Positions 44,145 through 53,881 of a stretch of 64,000 nt of DNA are shown piece by piece. The position numbers and the translations under genes were made by a program. This stretch comes from Leeuwenhoekiella aequorea (GTDB lineage: Bacteria > Bacteroidota > Bacteroidia > Flavobacteriales > Flavobacteriaceae): assembly GCF_004104375.1 (NCBI RefSeq), contig NZ_QOVM01000006.1, forward strand, positions 124,001-188,000, given 5' to 3'. Numbering within the stretch: position 1 is the first letter of the stretch; every line of letters begins with the position of its first letter. The notes below the pieces were generated by a model. It searched no databases. It was not told where the DNA came from and was given only the letters and a program-made list of their open reading frames with translations.

Positions 44145-46595
44145 TTATTTTTTTATTTCCTCTTTCTGTTTAATTTCATTAAACTCTCGATTCTTAACAT
44201 ACTTTTCAAGCCATTGGTCTTGTTCCCAAAGCATATGTAAAATTGATTCTTTTGCAGCATAGCCGTGACTCTCTTTAGGAAGCATTACCAATCTGGCAGT
44301 AGCACCTAATCCTTTTAGTGCATTAAAGTAGCGTTCACTTTGTAAAGGGTAAGTTCCGCTGTTGTTATCTGCCACTCCGTGAATAAGGAGTAAAGGTGTT
44401 TTCATTTTATCTGCGTGCATAAAAGGGCTCATTGTATTATACACTTCTGGAGCTTCCCAATAATTACGTTCTTCAGATTGAAAACCAAAAGGGGTAAGGG
44501 TACGGTTGTATGCACCACTTCTAGCAATACCCGCAGCAAACAAATCTGAATGCGACAATAAGTTTGCAGTCATAAATGCTCCATAAGAATGACCACCTAC
44601 CGCTACTTTATTTCGGTCGATGTAACCCAAAGCATCAACGGCATCAATTGCAGCTTTTCCATTTGCTACTAATTGTTCTCTAAATGAATCATTAGGTTCT
44701 GTTTCACCTTCACCTACAATCGGAAATGAAGCGTCGTCCAGAACTACATAACCACGAGTAACCCAGTACACCATGGAGCCATAGTAAGGATAGGTGAACT
44801 CATTGGGATTTGATGTAGTCTGTCCTGCACTGTTCTTATCTTTAAACTCGGTAGGATATGCCCAGAGAAGCATTGGTTTCTTCTCTTTTTTATCCATATC
44901 ATAGCCTACAGGTAGGTATAACGTACCCGACAACTCTAAACCATCTTCACGTTTGTATTTTATAACCTCTTTATGAACATCTTGAATACTTTTAAACGGA
45001 TTTTCAAACTGTGTAATCTGAGTAAGACTGTTGTCATCCAGATCTCTTATATAATAATTAGGATATTCGGTAGGCGCCTCAATACGCACTAATACCTTTC
45101 CTTCTTTGATGTCTAAAACATCCTGAAGATTTTCTAATTTATCTGTGTATTCAGATTCATAGATGCGTTCAGATTTTTGGGTTTTAAGATTCAGCTTATC
45201 TATAAAAGGAAACTGTCCTTTTTCACTAAAACCATCACCTATTAAAAATGCATTTCCATCTACTAATGTAAGCACCGGCTTCCCATATACGTTATCTTCA
45301 GTAACAAAATTACCTGGATCGCTATACGTGTCTTGATAGTTTCGGTCTGTTAGTACTTTTCCTTCATTGCTTTTGCCTGATGGATCAAATACGTAGGTTT
45401 TGGTATTACGTGTGTTCCACCAGTAATCGTACGCAATTGCAGTTTTATCATCACCCCAGCTAATACCTCTAAAACGGTTGATTGTCTTTACGAGTTTTTT
45501 TGGAGCTTCAGTAAATGGCGCCTTTTGCATATAAACTTGATCTCTAAAAGGTACATCTACTTCTGGATCTCCTTTGTCAAGTGCTTCAGCCCAGTAAAGA
45601 GTTGCCGGCTCATCTGCTCTCCACGATAGATTACGTTTTCCGGTTTGAGTAGCCATAAATCCTTGAGGAAGCTCTTCAATTAGCGGAACTTCATTAACCA
45701 CTTTCACCAGTGTTCCATCTTCTTTGTATATGCTTACAGTTTCAGGAAAGCGATTGTAAGGAACGATATATGAAAAGGGTTTATGAATAGTAGTAGTCAT
45801 TATATATTTTCCATCTGGAGAAAATGATACGTTAGTATACATATCTGCTGAAGCCCATTGCTTTGATGCACCACTTAATTCTTGTTTTACAAGAGTAGAA
45901 GTAGCTAATTGTTCAAAGTTGAAAATATCATTAGGATTTTGAAGTAAATCTTGATATGTGCGGTTCTGAGCTTTTGAACCATCACTTGTAGATATTGTAG
46001 GCCCTGTAGGAACAGCTTCTGCAGTATTAATTAATTGCTTACGTTCCTTAGGAAGCATATTAAGTAATAAACTTTTACCATCTTTAAACCAGCCAATAGG
46101 ATTACCCATGTTTGCATTGAGAGTAGCATCGGTAAGTTTTGAAACAGCTGCGGTTTGAAGATCAAGAATCCATACTTCAACGCCACTGTCTGTGGTATTT
46201 GTAAGTGCCATTTTGGTTTCATCTGGAGACCACGTAAAATTACTTAGCAACGGATTTTGAGGCAGACCCGATATAGATCGCGCTTCGGTTTCTTCAATTC
46301 CTTTAATTTTTACATCATTATAGAAAATAGTTCTACTTCCTATATTGGTTTTAGGATTGATACGTAAACCACCTAAGCGTAGTTCTTCTTCAGAAAGTTC
46401 GGCAATGGTTTTATAACTATCACGGTAAAGTAATAGCATCGTATCACCTTCAGAATTCATAACAACAGCAGGTGCTCTGGGCACATCTACAAGATCTAGA
46501 ATTTCTTTAGGAGGTTTTTGATAATCGAGGTTTTCTTGCGAAAATAGGGGGGTTGTGAGAAATAGCATTAAAGCAAAATAGGATATTTTTTTCAT
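44145..46595 (-). CDS. Secreted S9-family peptidase (glutamyl-endopeptidase/acylaminoacyl-peptidase-like)
   Basis: This 816-residue exported serine peptidase has a signal peptide MKKISYFALMLFLTTPLFSQ, an N-terminal propeller (about 40-540, for example NFTWSPDETKMALTNTT) and a C-terminal alpha/beta-hydrolase domain. The nucleophile is in VAVGGHSYGAFMTANLL, the Asp in IHGVADNNSGT and the His in LPKESHGYAAKES. The layout resembles the CGEP-type glutamyl endopeptidases. It is divergent from fabH, and a palindrome sits in the shared intergenic region. Confidence 0.92.
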   Translation of the reverse strand: MKKISYFALMLFLTTPLFSQENLDYQKPPKEILDLVDVPRAPAVVMNSEGDTMLLLYRDSYKTIAELSEEELRLGGLRINPKTNIGSRTIFYNDVKIKGIEETEARSISGLPQNPLLSNFTWSPDETKMALTNTTDSGVEVWILDLQTAAVSKLTDATLNANMGNPIGWFKDGKSLLLNMLPKERKQLINTAEAVPTGPTISTSDGSKAQNRTYQDLLQNPNDIFNFEQLATSTLVKQELSGASKQWASADMYTNVSFSPDGKYIMTTTIHKPFSYIVPYNRFPETVSIYKEDGTLVKVVNEVPLIEELPQGFMATQTGKRNLSWRADEPATLYWAEALDKGDPEVDVPFRDQVYMQKAPFTEAPKKLVKTINRFRGISWGDDKTAIAYDYWWNTRNTKTYVFDPSGKSNEGKVLTDRNYQDTYSDPGNFVTEDNVYGKPVLTLVDGNAFLIGDGFSEKGQFPFIDKLNLKTQKSERIYESEYTDKLENLQDVLDIKEGKVLVRIEAPTEYPNYYIRDLDDNSLTQITQFENPFKSIQDVHKEVIKYKREDGLELSGTLYLPVGYDMDKKEKKPMLLWAYPTEFKDKNSAGQTTSNPNEFTYPYYGSMVYWVTRGYVVLDDASFPIVGEGETEPNDSFREQLVANGKAAIDAVDALGYIDRNKVAVGGHSYGAFMTANLLSHSDLFAAGIARSGAYNRTLTPFGFQSEERNYWEAPEVYNTMSPFMHADKMKTPLLLIHGVADNNSGTYPLQSERYFNALKGLGATARLVMLPKESHGYAAKESILHMLWEQDQWLEKYVKNREFNEIKQKEEIKK

Positions 46596-46641
46596 GAGAT
46601 GGATTTTGAACCAATTTATGAAAAATAATTAATTCTAAATA

Positions 46642-46655
46642 CTATGCGCGCATAG
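46642..46655. promoter_or_regulatory. Palindrome CTATGCGCGCATAG between S9 peptidase and fabH
   Basis: A perfect 14-bp palindrome 47 nt before the S9 peptidase start and about 110 nt before the fabH start at 46765. It shares 13-14 bases with the site upstream of the acyl-ACP desaturase gene. Confidence 0.5.
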
Positions 46656-46764
46656 CTAAAGGCAAACCCAAAGATGCATTTAAAATTGCAGAATCTGTAT
46701 CTTTCCACGGTTTATGACACCAGAAATTCTGGTACTATTAATTATATCTCATATTAACTACTCT

Positions 46765-47772
46765 ATGTATAATTCTCGAATTGCAGGAATGGGTGCTTAT
46801 GTACCTGAAAATATTGTGACAAACGATGATTTGTCAAAAATAATGGATACAAATGATGCTTGGATACAAGAGCGTACCGGTATAGAAGAACGTCGTCATA
46901 TTAAAGAAGGCGATGGAAACAGTACCGCTATAATGGGTGTAAAAGCGGCAAAAATTGCACTTGAGCGTGCAAATATGACGGCTCAAGATATAGATATGAT
47001 TGTATTTGCTACATTGAGTCCAGATTTTTATTTCCCGGGTTGTGGTGTACAAGTTCAGGAGATGCTTGATATGCGTACAGTTCCTGCGTTAGACGTACGT
47101 AACCAGTGTAGTGGTTTTATTTATGCACTTTCTACTGCAGACCAGTTTATTAAAACAGGTATGTATAAAAATGTGCTGGTTATAGGATCAGAAAATCACA
47201 GTGGTGGGCTCGATATGACTACTCGGGGTCGTAATGTGTCAGTTATATTTGGTGATGGGGCGGGAGCTGCAGTACTTACACGTGAAGAAGATAATGCTAA
47301 AGGTATTTTATCTACACATTTACATAGTGAGGGTAAGCACGCCCTAGAGCTTGCTTTAAAAGGACCTAGTACTATGGAATGGGTTCCGGAGCTAATAGAA
47401 AAAAATCCACAAGAAGATATTCCGTACTATCCGTATATGAACGGCCAATTTGTATTTAAAAATGCTGTTGTTCGTTTTTCAGAAGTTATTATTGAAGGTC
47501 TTGAGAAAAATAAGCTTAAGCCTGAAGATATCGATATGCTTATACCGCATCAGGCCAATTTGAGAATCTCTCAGTTTGTTCAAAAACAGTTTGGTTTAAA
47601 CGATGATCAGGTATATAATAATATTCAGAAATACGGTAATACCACAGCAGCTTCAATTCCTATTGCTTTGACTGAAGCTTGGGAAAACGGAAAAATAAAA
47701 GATGGAGATACAGTTGTTTTGGCTGCTTTTGGAAGCGGTTTTACCTGGGCAAGTGCGATTATAAAATGGTAA
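46765..47772 (+). CDS. fabH: 3-oxoacyl-ACP synthase III (FabH-type)
   Basis: This 335-residue condensing enzyme, from the ATG at 46765 (MYNSRIAGMGAYVPENIVTN), initiates fatty-acid synthesis or makes a related ketoacyl product. The triad is intact: Cys115 in VRNQCSGFIYAL, His262 in IPHQANLRI and Asn292 in KYGNTTAAS. An upstream in-frame ATG at 46714 adds a hydrophobic stretch not found in the family and is rejected. It stands alone and not in a fab operon, so it may be an auxiliary FabH paralogue rather than the housekeeping copy. Confidence 0.92.
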   Translation: MYNSRIAGMGAYVPENIVTNDDLSKIMDTNDAWIQERTGIEERRHIKEGDGNSTAIMGVKAAKIALERANMTAQDIDMIVFATLSPDFYFPGCGVQVQEMLDMRTVPALDVRNQCSGFIYALSTADQFIKTGMYKNVLVIGSENHSGGLDMTTRGRNVSVIFGDGAGAAVLTREEDNAKGILSTHLHSEGKHALELALKGPSTMEWVPELIEKNPQEDIPYYPYMNGQFVFKNAVVRFSEVIIEGLEKNKLKPEDIDMLIPHQANLRISQFVQKQFGLNDDQVYNNIQKYGNTTAASIPIALTEAWENGKIKDGDTVVLAAFGSGFTWASAIIKW

Positions 47773-47814
47773 CTGGTAGTTATTCAGAACTAAAAGCTGA
47801 ATAAAAGTTAGTGT

Positions 47815-47848
47815 AAAAAAAAAGAGCAACGAAGTTGCTCTTTTTTTT
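47815..47848. terminator. Bidirectional terminator between fabH and fahA
   Basis: AAAGAGCAAC (47821-47830) and GTTGCTCTTT (47834-47843), flanked by A and T runs. Confidence 0.9.
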
Positions 47849-47864
47849 ATTTATAGGTTGTTTA

Positions 47865-49157
47865 TTATTTTTTCTTTGGTTTAAACACAGGAAGAATTTT
47901 TGTCTTTACCTCGCCAAAACCTATACGCACAGATCCTTCTTTCTCACAATAACCGCGCATAATTACCGTGTCTTTATCTTCAATAAATTTTCGGTCTCCA
48001 CCGTCGTTAAGCTTAACCGGTTTAGAACCCTTCCAACTTAACTCAAGCATAGAACCATATGATTTAGGAGCAGAACCAGAAATTGTGCCGCTTCCCATCA
48101 TATCTCCACTATTTACAGGACATCCGTTTACGGTGTGATGTGCGAGTTGCTGACTCATATTCCAGTATAAGTGTTTAAAATTTGAGTTTGTAACAACTGT
48201 CTCTTCTTTACCTTCAGGTTTTATACTTACTTCTAAGTTAATGTCAAAAGTTTTCTTACCACTATACTGTAAATAGGGTAATAGCTCTTTTTCAGGCTTG
48301 GGGCTTGCAGTACGGAAAGGCTCCAGAGCATCTAGAGTTACGATCCAGCACGACACAGAAGAAGCGAAATTCTTTCCTAAAAACGGACCTAAAGGTGCGT
48401 ATTCCCAACGTTGTATATCGCGAGCGCTCCAATCATTAAATAATACCAATCCAAAAATATATTCTTCGGCTTGATCTACTGGAATAGGTTGCCCCAGTTC
48501 ATTAGCATCTGTAGTTATAAAAGCCATTTCTAACTCAAAATCGAGTTGGCGTGAGGGTCCAAATATAGGTTCTGTAGCACCGTTAGGTAATTTTTGACCT
48601 TGTGGTCTATGCACCGAAATACCCGAAGGTATAATTGAGCTGCTACGACCATGGTAGGCAACAGGTAAATGCATCCAGTTAGGTAAAAGCGCATTTTGAG
48701 GATCACGGTATAGCGATCCTACATTAATAGCATGCTCTTTACTACTATAAAAATCTGTGTAATCGCCTATTTGTACAGGCAGTTGCATTTCTACCTCATC
48801 CATCGCAAATATTACGCGCTCCCGATGTTCAATTCTATCACGTAACTCAGCATTATTTGCTTCAAATATTACCGATATACGATTGCGTACCGCCCGCCAT
48901 GTTTTACGACCATCTGCGATAAAATCATTTAAACTATCTTGTAAAAAAATATCGTCTGTAAGAGGGATTTCACTAAAGTACCCTAACTGATGTAAAGCTC
49001 CCAGATCTATAGCAAAATCACCTATACGCGTACCTATAGTGATAATGTCATCTCTGGTTAAAAATACACCAAATGGTATGTTTTGAATAGGGAAATCTGT
49101 ATCTGCAGATGTTTCTAACCAGGTTTTACGTTTTGGATCGTTAGTCTTTGAGGGCAT
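47865..49157 (-). CDS. fahA: Fumarylacetoacetase
   Basis: This 430-residue enzyme performs the last step of tyrosine catabolism, splitting fumarylacetoacetate into fumarate and acetoacetate. N-terminal SH3-like domain: TDFPIQNIPFGVFLTRDD. Catalytic domain: YTDFYSSKEHAINVGSLYRD (metal Asp and general-base His), LPVAYHGRSSSIIPSG, QLDFELEMAFIT (Glu ligands), LFNDWSARDIQRWEYAPLGP and GDMMGSGTISG. These match eukaryotic-type FAH closely. Other tyrosine-pathway genes are not in the window. Confidence 0.95.
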   Translation of the reverse strand: MPSKTNDPKRKTWLETSADTDFPIQNIPFGVFLTRDDIITIGTRIGDFAIDLGALHQLGYFSEIPLTDDIFLQDSLNDFIADGRKTWRAVRNRISVIFEANNAELRDRIEHRERVIFAMDEVEMQLPVQIGDYTDFYSSKEHAINVGSLYRDPQNALLPNWMHLPVAYHGRSSSIIPSGISVHRPQGQKLPNGATEPIFGPSRQLDFELEMAFITTDANELGQPIPVDQAEEYIFGLVLFNDWSARDIQRWEYAPLGPFLGKNFASSVSCWIVTLDALEPFRTASPKPEKELLPYLQYSGKKTFDINLEVSIKPEGKEETVVTNSNFKHLYWNMSQQLAHHTVNGCPVNSGDMMGSGTISGSAPKSYGSMLELSWKGSKPVKLNDGGDRKFIEDKDTVIMRGYCEKEGSVRIGFGEVKTKILPVFKPKKK

Positions 49158-49231
49158 AGATTTTTGATAAAATGTTAGTAAATGCTCATTTCAAATATAG
49201 AATTAAAATAGTACCAAAGGCATGTATTCAC

Positions 49232-49239
49232 TACTTTTG
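49232..49239 (+). promoter_or_regulatory. TAnnTTTG box upstream of glyA
   Basis: TACTTTTG matches the -7 consensus 28 nt before the glyA ATG. The -33 element is not obvious. Confidence 0.4.
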
Positions 49240-49266
49240 AACCTAATTTAACAAACTTTATAGCGC

Positions 49267-50541
49267 ATGCAACGGGATACCGAAATCTTTGATCTAATTC
49301 AAGAAGAAAAACAACGCCAACTTAATGGTTTAGAGTTGATTGCTTCAGAAAACTTCGTCAGCGAGCAAGTTATGGAAGCTGCAGGATCTGTATTAACAAA
49401 TAAATATGCAGAGGGTTACCCTGGCAAGCGCTATTATGGTGGTTGCGAAGTGGTAGATGAGGTAGAGACGATCGCCATTGAGCGCGCTAAAGAGCTTTTT
49501 AATGCGGAATATGCAAATGTTCAACCGCATTCTGGATCTCAGGCAAATACAGCTGTTTTTCATGCAGTAATGAAGCCGGGAGAAACTTTTTTAGGTTTTG
49601 ACTTATCACACGGTGGTCACTTAACACACGGTTCTCCAGTAAATTTTTCAGGTCGTTTGTACAATCCGGTATTTTACGGAGTAGATAAAGAAACGGGATT
49701 GCTTAATTATGATAAGATTGAAGAGCTTGCTGTAAAAGAAAAGCCAAAAATGATTATCGCAGGAGCATCTGCATATAGCCGTGAAATAGATTATAAGCGT
49801 TTTAGAGAGATTGCAGATAAAGTAGGTGCAATCTTAATGTGTGATATGGCGCACCCTGCCGGTTTAATTGCAAAAGGTATTATAGGTGATCCTGTACCTC
49901 ATTGTCATATTTGTACAACGACTACTCATAAAACATTACGTGGTCCTCGTGGTGGCTTAATTGTAATGGGTAAAGATTTTGAAAATCCATTTGGTATTAC
50001 GTTAAAGAATGGAAATCTGCGTATGATGTCTTCTTTATTAGACAGTGGTATTTTCCCAGGAAATCAAGGTGGACCTCTAGAGCATATTATTGCTGCTAAA
50101 GCAATTGCTTTTGGAGAAGCACTTACAGATGATTTCTTACATTATATGGTTCAGGTTAAGAAAAATGCTGCGGTTATGGCTGCTGCTTTTGTTGAGAAAG
50201 GATATGATATCATTTCTGGCGGAACAGACAATCATATGATGTTAATTGATCTTAGAAATAAGGATATTTCCGGTAAAGATGCAGAAGAAGCTTTAGGTAA
50301 AGCAGATATTACAGTAAACAAAAATATGGTGCCTTTTGATACCCGTTCTCCTTTTGTAACATCGGGAATGCGTATAGGTGTTGCAGCAGTAACTACACGA
50401 GGTCTTGTTGAATCTGATATGAAAAAAGTTGTAGATCTTATTGATGCTGCTCTTATTAATTTTGACAATGACGATAAACTAGAATCTATTGCTGATGAGG
50501 TGAATGAAATGATGGGTCACAGACCATTATTTAAACATTAA
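49267..50541 (+). CDS. glyA: Serine hydroxymethyltransferase
   Basis: This 424-residue PLP enzyme converts serine and tetrahydrofolate to glycine and methylene-THF. Motifs: [44 protein letters not shown], and the PLP lysine in [14 protein letters not shown]. Length and sequence are typical. It is monocistronic with a strong terminator. Glycine made here can meet the threonine-derived glycine from tdh-kbl at 54.5 kb. Confidence 0.97.
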   Translation: MQRDTEIFDLIQEEKQRQLNGLELIASENFVSEQVMEAAGSVLTNKYAEGYPGKRYYGGCEVVDEVETIAIERAKELFNAEYANVQPHSGSQANTAVFHAVMKPGETFLGFDLSHGGHLTHGSPVNFSGRLYNPVFYGVDKETGLLNYDKIEELAVKEKPKMIIAGASAYSREIDYKRFREIADKVGAILMCDMAHPAGLIAKGIIGDPVPHCHICTTTTHKTLRGPRGGLIVMGKDFENPFGITLKNGNLRMMSSLLDSGIFPGNQGGPLEHIIAAKAIAFGEALTDDFLHYMVQVKKNAAVMAAAFVEKGYDIISGGTDNHMMLIDLRNKDISGKDAEEALGKADITVNKNMVPFDTRSPFVTSGMRIGVAAVTTRGLVESDMKKVVDLIDAALINFDNDDKLESIADEVNEMMGHRPLFKH

Positions 50542-50558
50542 TCAGTTATCTATTAAAT

Positions 50559-50591
50559 AAAAAAACCGATGCCAGCAGCATCGGTTTTTTT
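50559..50591 (+). terminator. Terminator after glyA
   Basis: AACCGATGC and GCATCGGTT arms with A and T runs (stem 50564-50586); it can serve the convergent gene too. Confidence 0.9.
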
Positions 50592-50628
50592 ATTTAATTT
50601 TTCTTAGAGATTGTAAATTTAGTAAGTC

Positions 50629-51072
50629 TTAAAGAATCTCTTTTATAGTAATATAATCTTCTCTAAATTTTACTTTGTCATTCGTTTGGCTTCCATTCAA
50701 AACTTCACCCATAGGTGATGCGCTAGATATGCAATATATATTACCGGTAGCTAGTTTTAATTCTCCAAAAGGAATTCCTATAAAGTAAGATGCTTTATCA
50801 GTAATTACAAGACTTCCCTCACCTATAACCGCATTAGGAGTTAAACTTATACGGTTTAAAATTTCTTTTTGTTTTTCAGCTTGATCAATTTGACCTTGAG
50901 TGCGCTCCATCTCTTGTTGAATCATCTCAACACCAGTTTCATATTTATCGCCTGCACTGCTTTTGCCATCGCTTTCACGAGATTCTATAAGACCTGCTTT
51001 GGTTTCCCGCAATTGTTCAAGACGCTTGTTTAATTTTTCACGAAGCTCTTGAATAAGTTCTTTTTTTAACAT
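50629..51072 (-). CDS. GreA/GreB-like transcription factor homologue
   Basis: This 147-residue protein has an N-terminal helical hairpin (ELREKLNKRLEQLRETKAGL, SSAGDKYETGVEMIQQEM) and a C-terminal FKBP-like domain (GSLVITDKASYFIGIPFGEL, ISSASPMGEVLNG), the two-domain order of Gre factors. The acidic tip (SAGDKYETG) resembles but is not identical to the Gre loop that stimulates RNA cleavage by RNA polymerase. Homologues in Flavobacteria are often labelled 3-oxoacyl-ACP synthase, which nothing in this sequence supports. Function likely linked to RNA polymerase; inferred. Confidence 0.72.
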   Translation of the reverse strand: MLKKELIQELREKLNKRLEQLRETKAGLIESRESDGKSSAGDKYETGVEMIQQEMERTQGQIDQAEKQKEILNRISLTPNAVIGEGSLVITDKASYFIGIPFGELKLATGNIYCISSASPMGEVLNGSQTNDKVKFREDYITIKEIL

Positions 51073-51155
51073 TGCCAGTTTTTGATTAGAGGCGGCGAAA
51101 TTAAGCTAAAACAAATCACCTACATCGTTGTTTATTTTAATTTAAGAATAAAAAT

Positions 51156-51752
51156 TTAGGCATCTTTAATCACCTGCGTTTCAGATAATTTATCGTGAAA
51201 GCCTTTTTTGAAAATCAAAAATGATAAGCGATCAAAAGGGATAAGTCTGCACAGGGTACGTATGAGAATTGTTATTATACCTGGCTTTTCACCTTCATTA
51301 GTTACTACTTTAGTTTTAGTGAAATACTTCCCAAGTGTTTTCTGAAATACAAACTCCGAAACACCATAGTAGAGCATAAAAATCACAAATATTAAACCAT
51401 AGCCAGTGGTCAAAAGCAGCTGCGTATCGCTTGTAGAAAAGATCGAATCTAAAAGTAAACTTCCTAAGATAGCCAGTATGACAAACGCAAAAAAGTCTAT
51501 TATGAAGTTTACAAAACGTATACCTGTTGTGGTTACATAACTTTGTATATTAAGTGCAGCACTATTGTCTAAAGTAGCTGCCTTTACCAGTTCAGCCATT
51601 TTAAGTTTACTTATTTTTCGTTTTGCTAGTTCGCGTTCTGCTGCTTTTACTTGTTCTGGTTCAAATTTATGCACTTCAACAGTAACAATTTTTACCAGTT
51701 CTTTATCTGTGTATTTGTGCATACCTGTTTTAGGCTTATTAACCAATGCCAT
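51156..51752 (-). CDS. RDD-family membrane protein
   Basis: This 198-residue protein has a basic N-terminal soluble stretch with a helical segment (QVKAAERELAKRKISKLKMAEL) and then the RDD domain: RFVNFIIDFFAFVILAILGSLLL (Arg and Asp of the RDD name), a second helix GYGLIFVIFMLYYGVSEF, GKYFTKTKVV and ITILIRTLCRLIPFD. Probable transport-related or accessory role; no defined function. The 83-bp gap to the Gre-like gene in the same direction leaves co-transcription possible. Confidence 0.85.
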   Translation of the reverse strand: MALVNKPKTGMHKYTDKELVKIVTVEVHKFEPEQVKAAERELAKRKISKLKMAELVKAATLDNSAALNIQSYVTTTGIRFVNFIIDFFAFVILAILGSLLLDSIFSTSDTQLLLTTGYGLIFVIFMLYYGVSEFVFQKTLGKYFTKTKVVTNEGEKPGIITILIRTLCRLIPFDRLSFLIFKKGFHDKLSETQVIKDA

Positions 51753-51812
51753 ATTCTCTTACTCTTAATTTTTAAGATGTTGAAGTTATTGACTTCTATC
51801 AAATACTTGGAC

Positions 51813-52808
51813 TTACTCTCTTAAAAAATTTTTAAGTGGAACAATGAATTTCTCAAAACGCTCTATATGCGGAAGGTGGCCAGTGTTTTCTATCTCAACT
51901 AAGCGGCTATTAGGGATTTTCTGTTGGGTGGTTTTACCTAGTTTATCATAGAGTCCCATTGTACTTGCTACTTCTTTTGAGACAAGAGGCTTACCTAAAG
52001 CTGTACGATCTCGGGTTCCTATAATAAGTAGGGTAGGTAATTGTATTTCAGGGAATTCATAGACTACCGGCTGCGTAAATATCATATCATACGTAAGTGC
52101 AGCATTCCAGGCGATTGTCTCATACTGCGAATTGAGCGTCCATCCTGCCAGTAAATTAACCCACTCATCATAAGCAGGATCCCATTTGCCATCATAGTAA
52201 TTTTCCAGTTGATATTTTTTTATTGAAGCATAGTCTTTTTTAAGTTCGTTCTCATACCACCATTCTACCGGTTTGTAAGGCACATTTAATTTCCAATCTT
52301 CGAGACCTATAGGGTTTTCAAGAATTAATTTCTCTGTTACTTCAGGGTACATTAAGGCAAATCGGGTTGCCAGCATACCACCCATAGAATGACCTAAAAC
52401 TGCGGTTTTAGAAACTCCTATACTATCTAAAACAGCTTTTGTGTTTAATGCAAGTTGCTGAAATGTATAATGAAAAGTTTCTGGCTTAGATGATTTACCA
52501 AATCCTATCTGATCAGGAACTATAACCCGATATCCCTCGGCAGTCAGCGCTTCAATCGTGGTTTTCCAATAGGCACCATTAAAGTTTTTACCGTGAAGTA
52601 GCATTATATTTTTGCCGATATAATTCTTTGGTTTAATATCCATAAAAGCCATTTCTAACTCTTGATTTTGAGCGGAGATGTTTATGGTTTCAGTCTTATA
52701 AGGATATTCATAATTGTTGAGTTGTAGATCTAGTAATTCTAATGAATTCTCTTGAGCGGAAGCTATAGAAACGCAAATGATAAAAAGCGGAAGTAGGAGA
52801 TTTTTCAC
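51813..52808 (-). CDS. Exported alpha/beta hydrolase
   Basis: This 331-residue hydrolase has a signal peptide MKNLLLPLFIICVSIASAQ. The oxyanion motif is NIMLLHGKNFNGAYW, the nucleophile elbow AVLGHSMGGMLATRFAL, the acid in LLIIGTRDRTALGK and the His in IENTGHLPHIERF. The class resembles epoxide-hydrolase/haloperoxidase-like esterases. Substrate unknown, periplasmic by the signal. Confidence 0.92.
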   Translation of the reverse strand: MKNLLLPLFIICVSIASAQENSLELLDLQLNNYEYPYKTETINISAQNQELEMAFMDIKPKNYIGKNIMLLHGKNFNGAYWKTTIEALTAEGYRVIVPDQIGFGKSSKPETFHYTFQQLALNTKAVLDSIGVSKTAVLGHSMGGMLATRFALMYPEVTEKLILENPIGLEDWKLNVPYKPVEWWYENELKKDYASIKKYQLENYYDGKWDPAYDEWVNLLAGWTLNSQYETIAWNAALTYDMIFTQPVVYEFPEIQLPTLLIIGTRDRTALGKPLVSKEVASTMGLYDKLGKTTQQKIPNSRLVEIENTGHLPHIERFEKFIVPLKNFLRE

Positions 52809-52953
52809 GACTGAAAGTTTAAGTGAGTGAAGGATATTTTTTATAAGATTACAAAATCTTATTTAGCTCTTCAACACTTTAATATATCTTTAATTATCGC
52901 AGCTGAATGCTGAATCGTAGAATTTATATATAGTACTTCTAAGTAATACTGAA

Positions 52954-53871
52954 ATGGATAAATCAACAATAAGCAGGCGTAATTCGTTAAAACTCTTTGC
53001 ACTCACAGGCACTACACTTTTGACAATGCCGGGATATATATTTAGTTCTAAAAAACAAAATTCTATACTTCGTTTTGGCATTATCACAGATTCGCATTAT
53101 GCAGATCGTGAACCTGCAGGAAGCCGATTTTATAGAGATTCAATACCTAAAATGCAAGAGGCTATTGATAGCCTTAACACACAAAATTTAGATTTTATTA
53201 TTCATCTGGGAGATTTCAAAGATGAGGATACCGGTGCTCAGCCAGGAGATACACTGGCTTATCTTGACAAAGTAGAAGCTGTGTTTCAAAAATTTAAGGG
53301 CCCTAAATACCACGCTCTTGGAAACCACGATGTAGATAGTATTACAAAGCAACAATTTCTAAATCATATCGCTAATAATGGGCAGGAAAAGGCAGAAAGT
53401 TACTATGCATTTACAGCAAACGGAATGCGATTTATTGTTTTAGATGCAAATTATGATGCAGATGGAACCTCTCATTTTTTCGCGAACGGCTCAGACTGGG
53501 AAAATGCTAATATTCCAGAGAAAGAACTGAATTGGTTGGAAGATCAATTGGAAAGTTGGCCAATTCCAACTGTTGTATTTTGCCATCATCCGTTGTACGA
53601 ATTTTACAAAGAAGAGGCCAAATTTCATGTAACCAATTATGCGGAAGTCCAGAAATTACTAGAATCTCACGGTCAGGTTGTTGCTTGTTTCCACGGACAT
53701 GTACATACCGAAGATTATCAAGAATTTAACGGTATTCAATACATCACGCAATTGGGAATGGTAGATTATGAAGGTGTCGAAAATAATGCTTTTAGTATTG
53801 TAGAGATTACCTCTACTCATATCAAAATTGAAGGGTATAAACGAGCTTCAGATCACACGATTATGATATAA
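52954..53871 (+). CDS. Tat-exported calcineurin-like metallophosphoesterase
   Basis: This 305-residue phosphoesterase has a twin-arginine signal: STISRRNSLKLFALTGTTLL. Metal ligands: FGIITDSHYADRE (D-x-H), FIIHLGDFKDED (GDxxD), HALGNHDVDS (GNHD), FCHHPLYEFY (H) and VACFHGHVHTEDY (GHxH). All five blocks are intact. It is probably a periplasmic purple-acid-phosphatase-like enzyme acting on nucleotides or phosphodiesters. It is divergent from the hydrolase gene and convergent with lrp. Confidence 0.92.
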   Translation: MDKSTISRRNSLKLFALTGTTLLTMPGYIFSSKKQNSILRFGIITDSHYADREPAGSRFYRDSIPKMQEAIDSLNTQNLDFIIHLGDFKDEDTGAQPGDTLAYLDKVEAVFQKFKGPKYHALGNHDVDSITKQQFLNHIANNGQEKAESYYAFTANGMRFIVLDANYDADGTSHFFANGSDWENANIPEKELNWLEDQLESWPIPTVVFCHHPLYEFYKEEAKFHVTNYAEVQKLLESHGQVVACFHGHVHTEDYQEFNGIQYITQLGMVDYEGVENNAFSIVEITSTHIKIEGYKRASDHTIMI

Positions 53872-53881
53872 ACCAACGTGT

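Noticed and set aside
46714-46764. N-terminal extension of FabH from an upstream ATG
   Set aside because: It would add 17 hydrophobic residues foreign to the family; the ATG at 46765 matches the normal FabH start.
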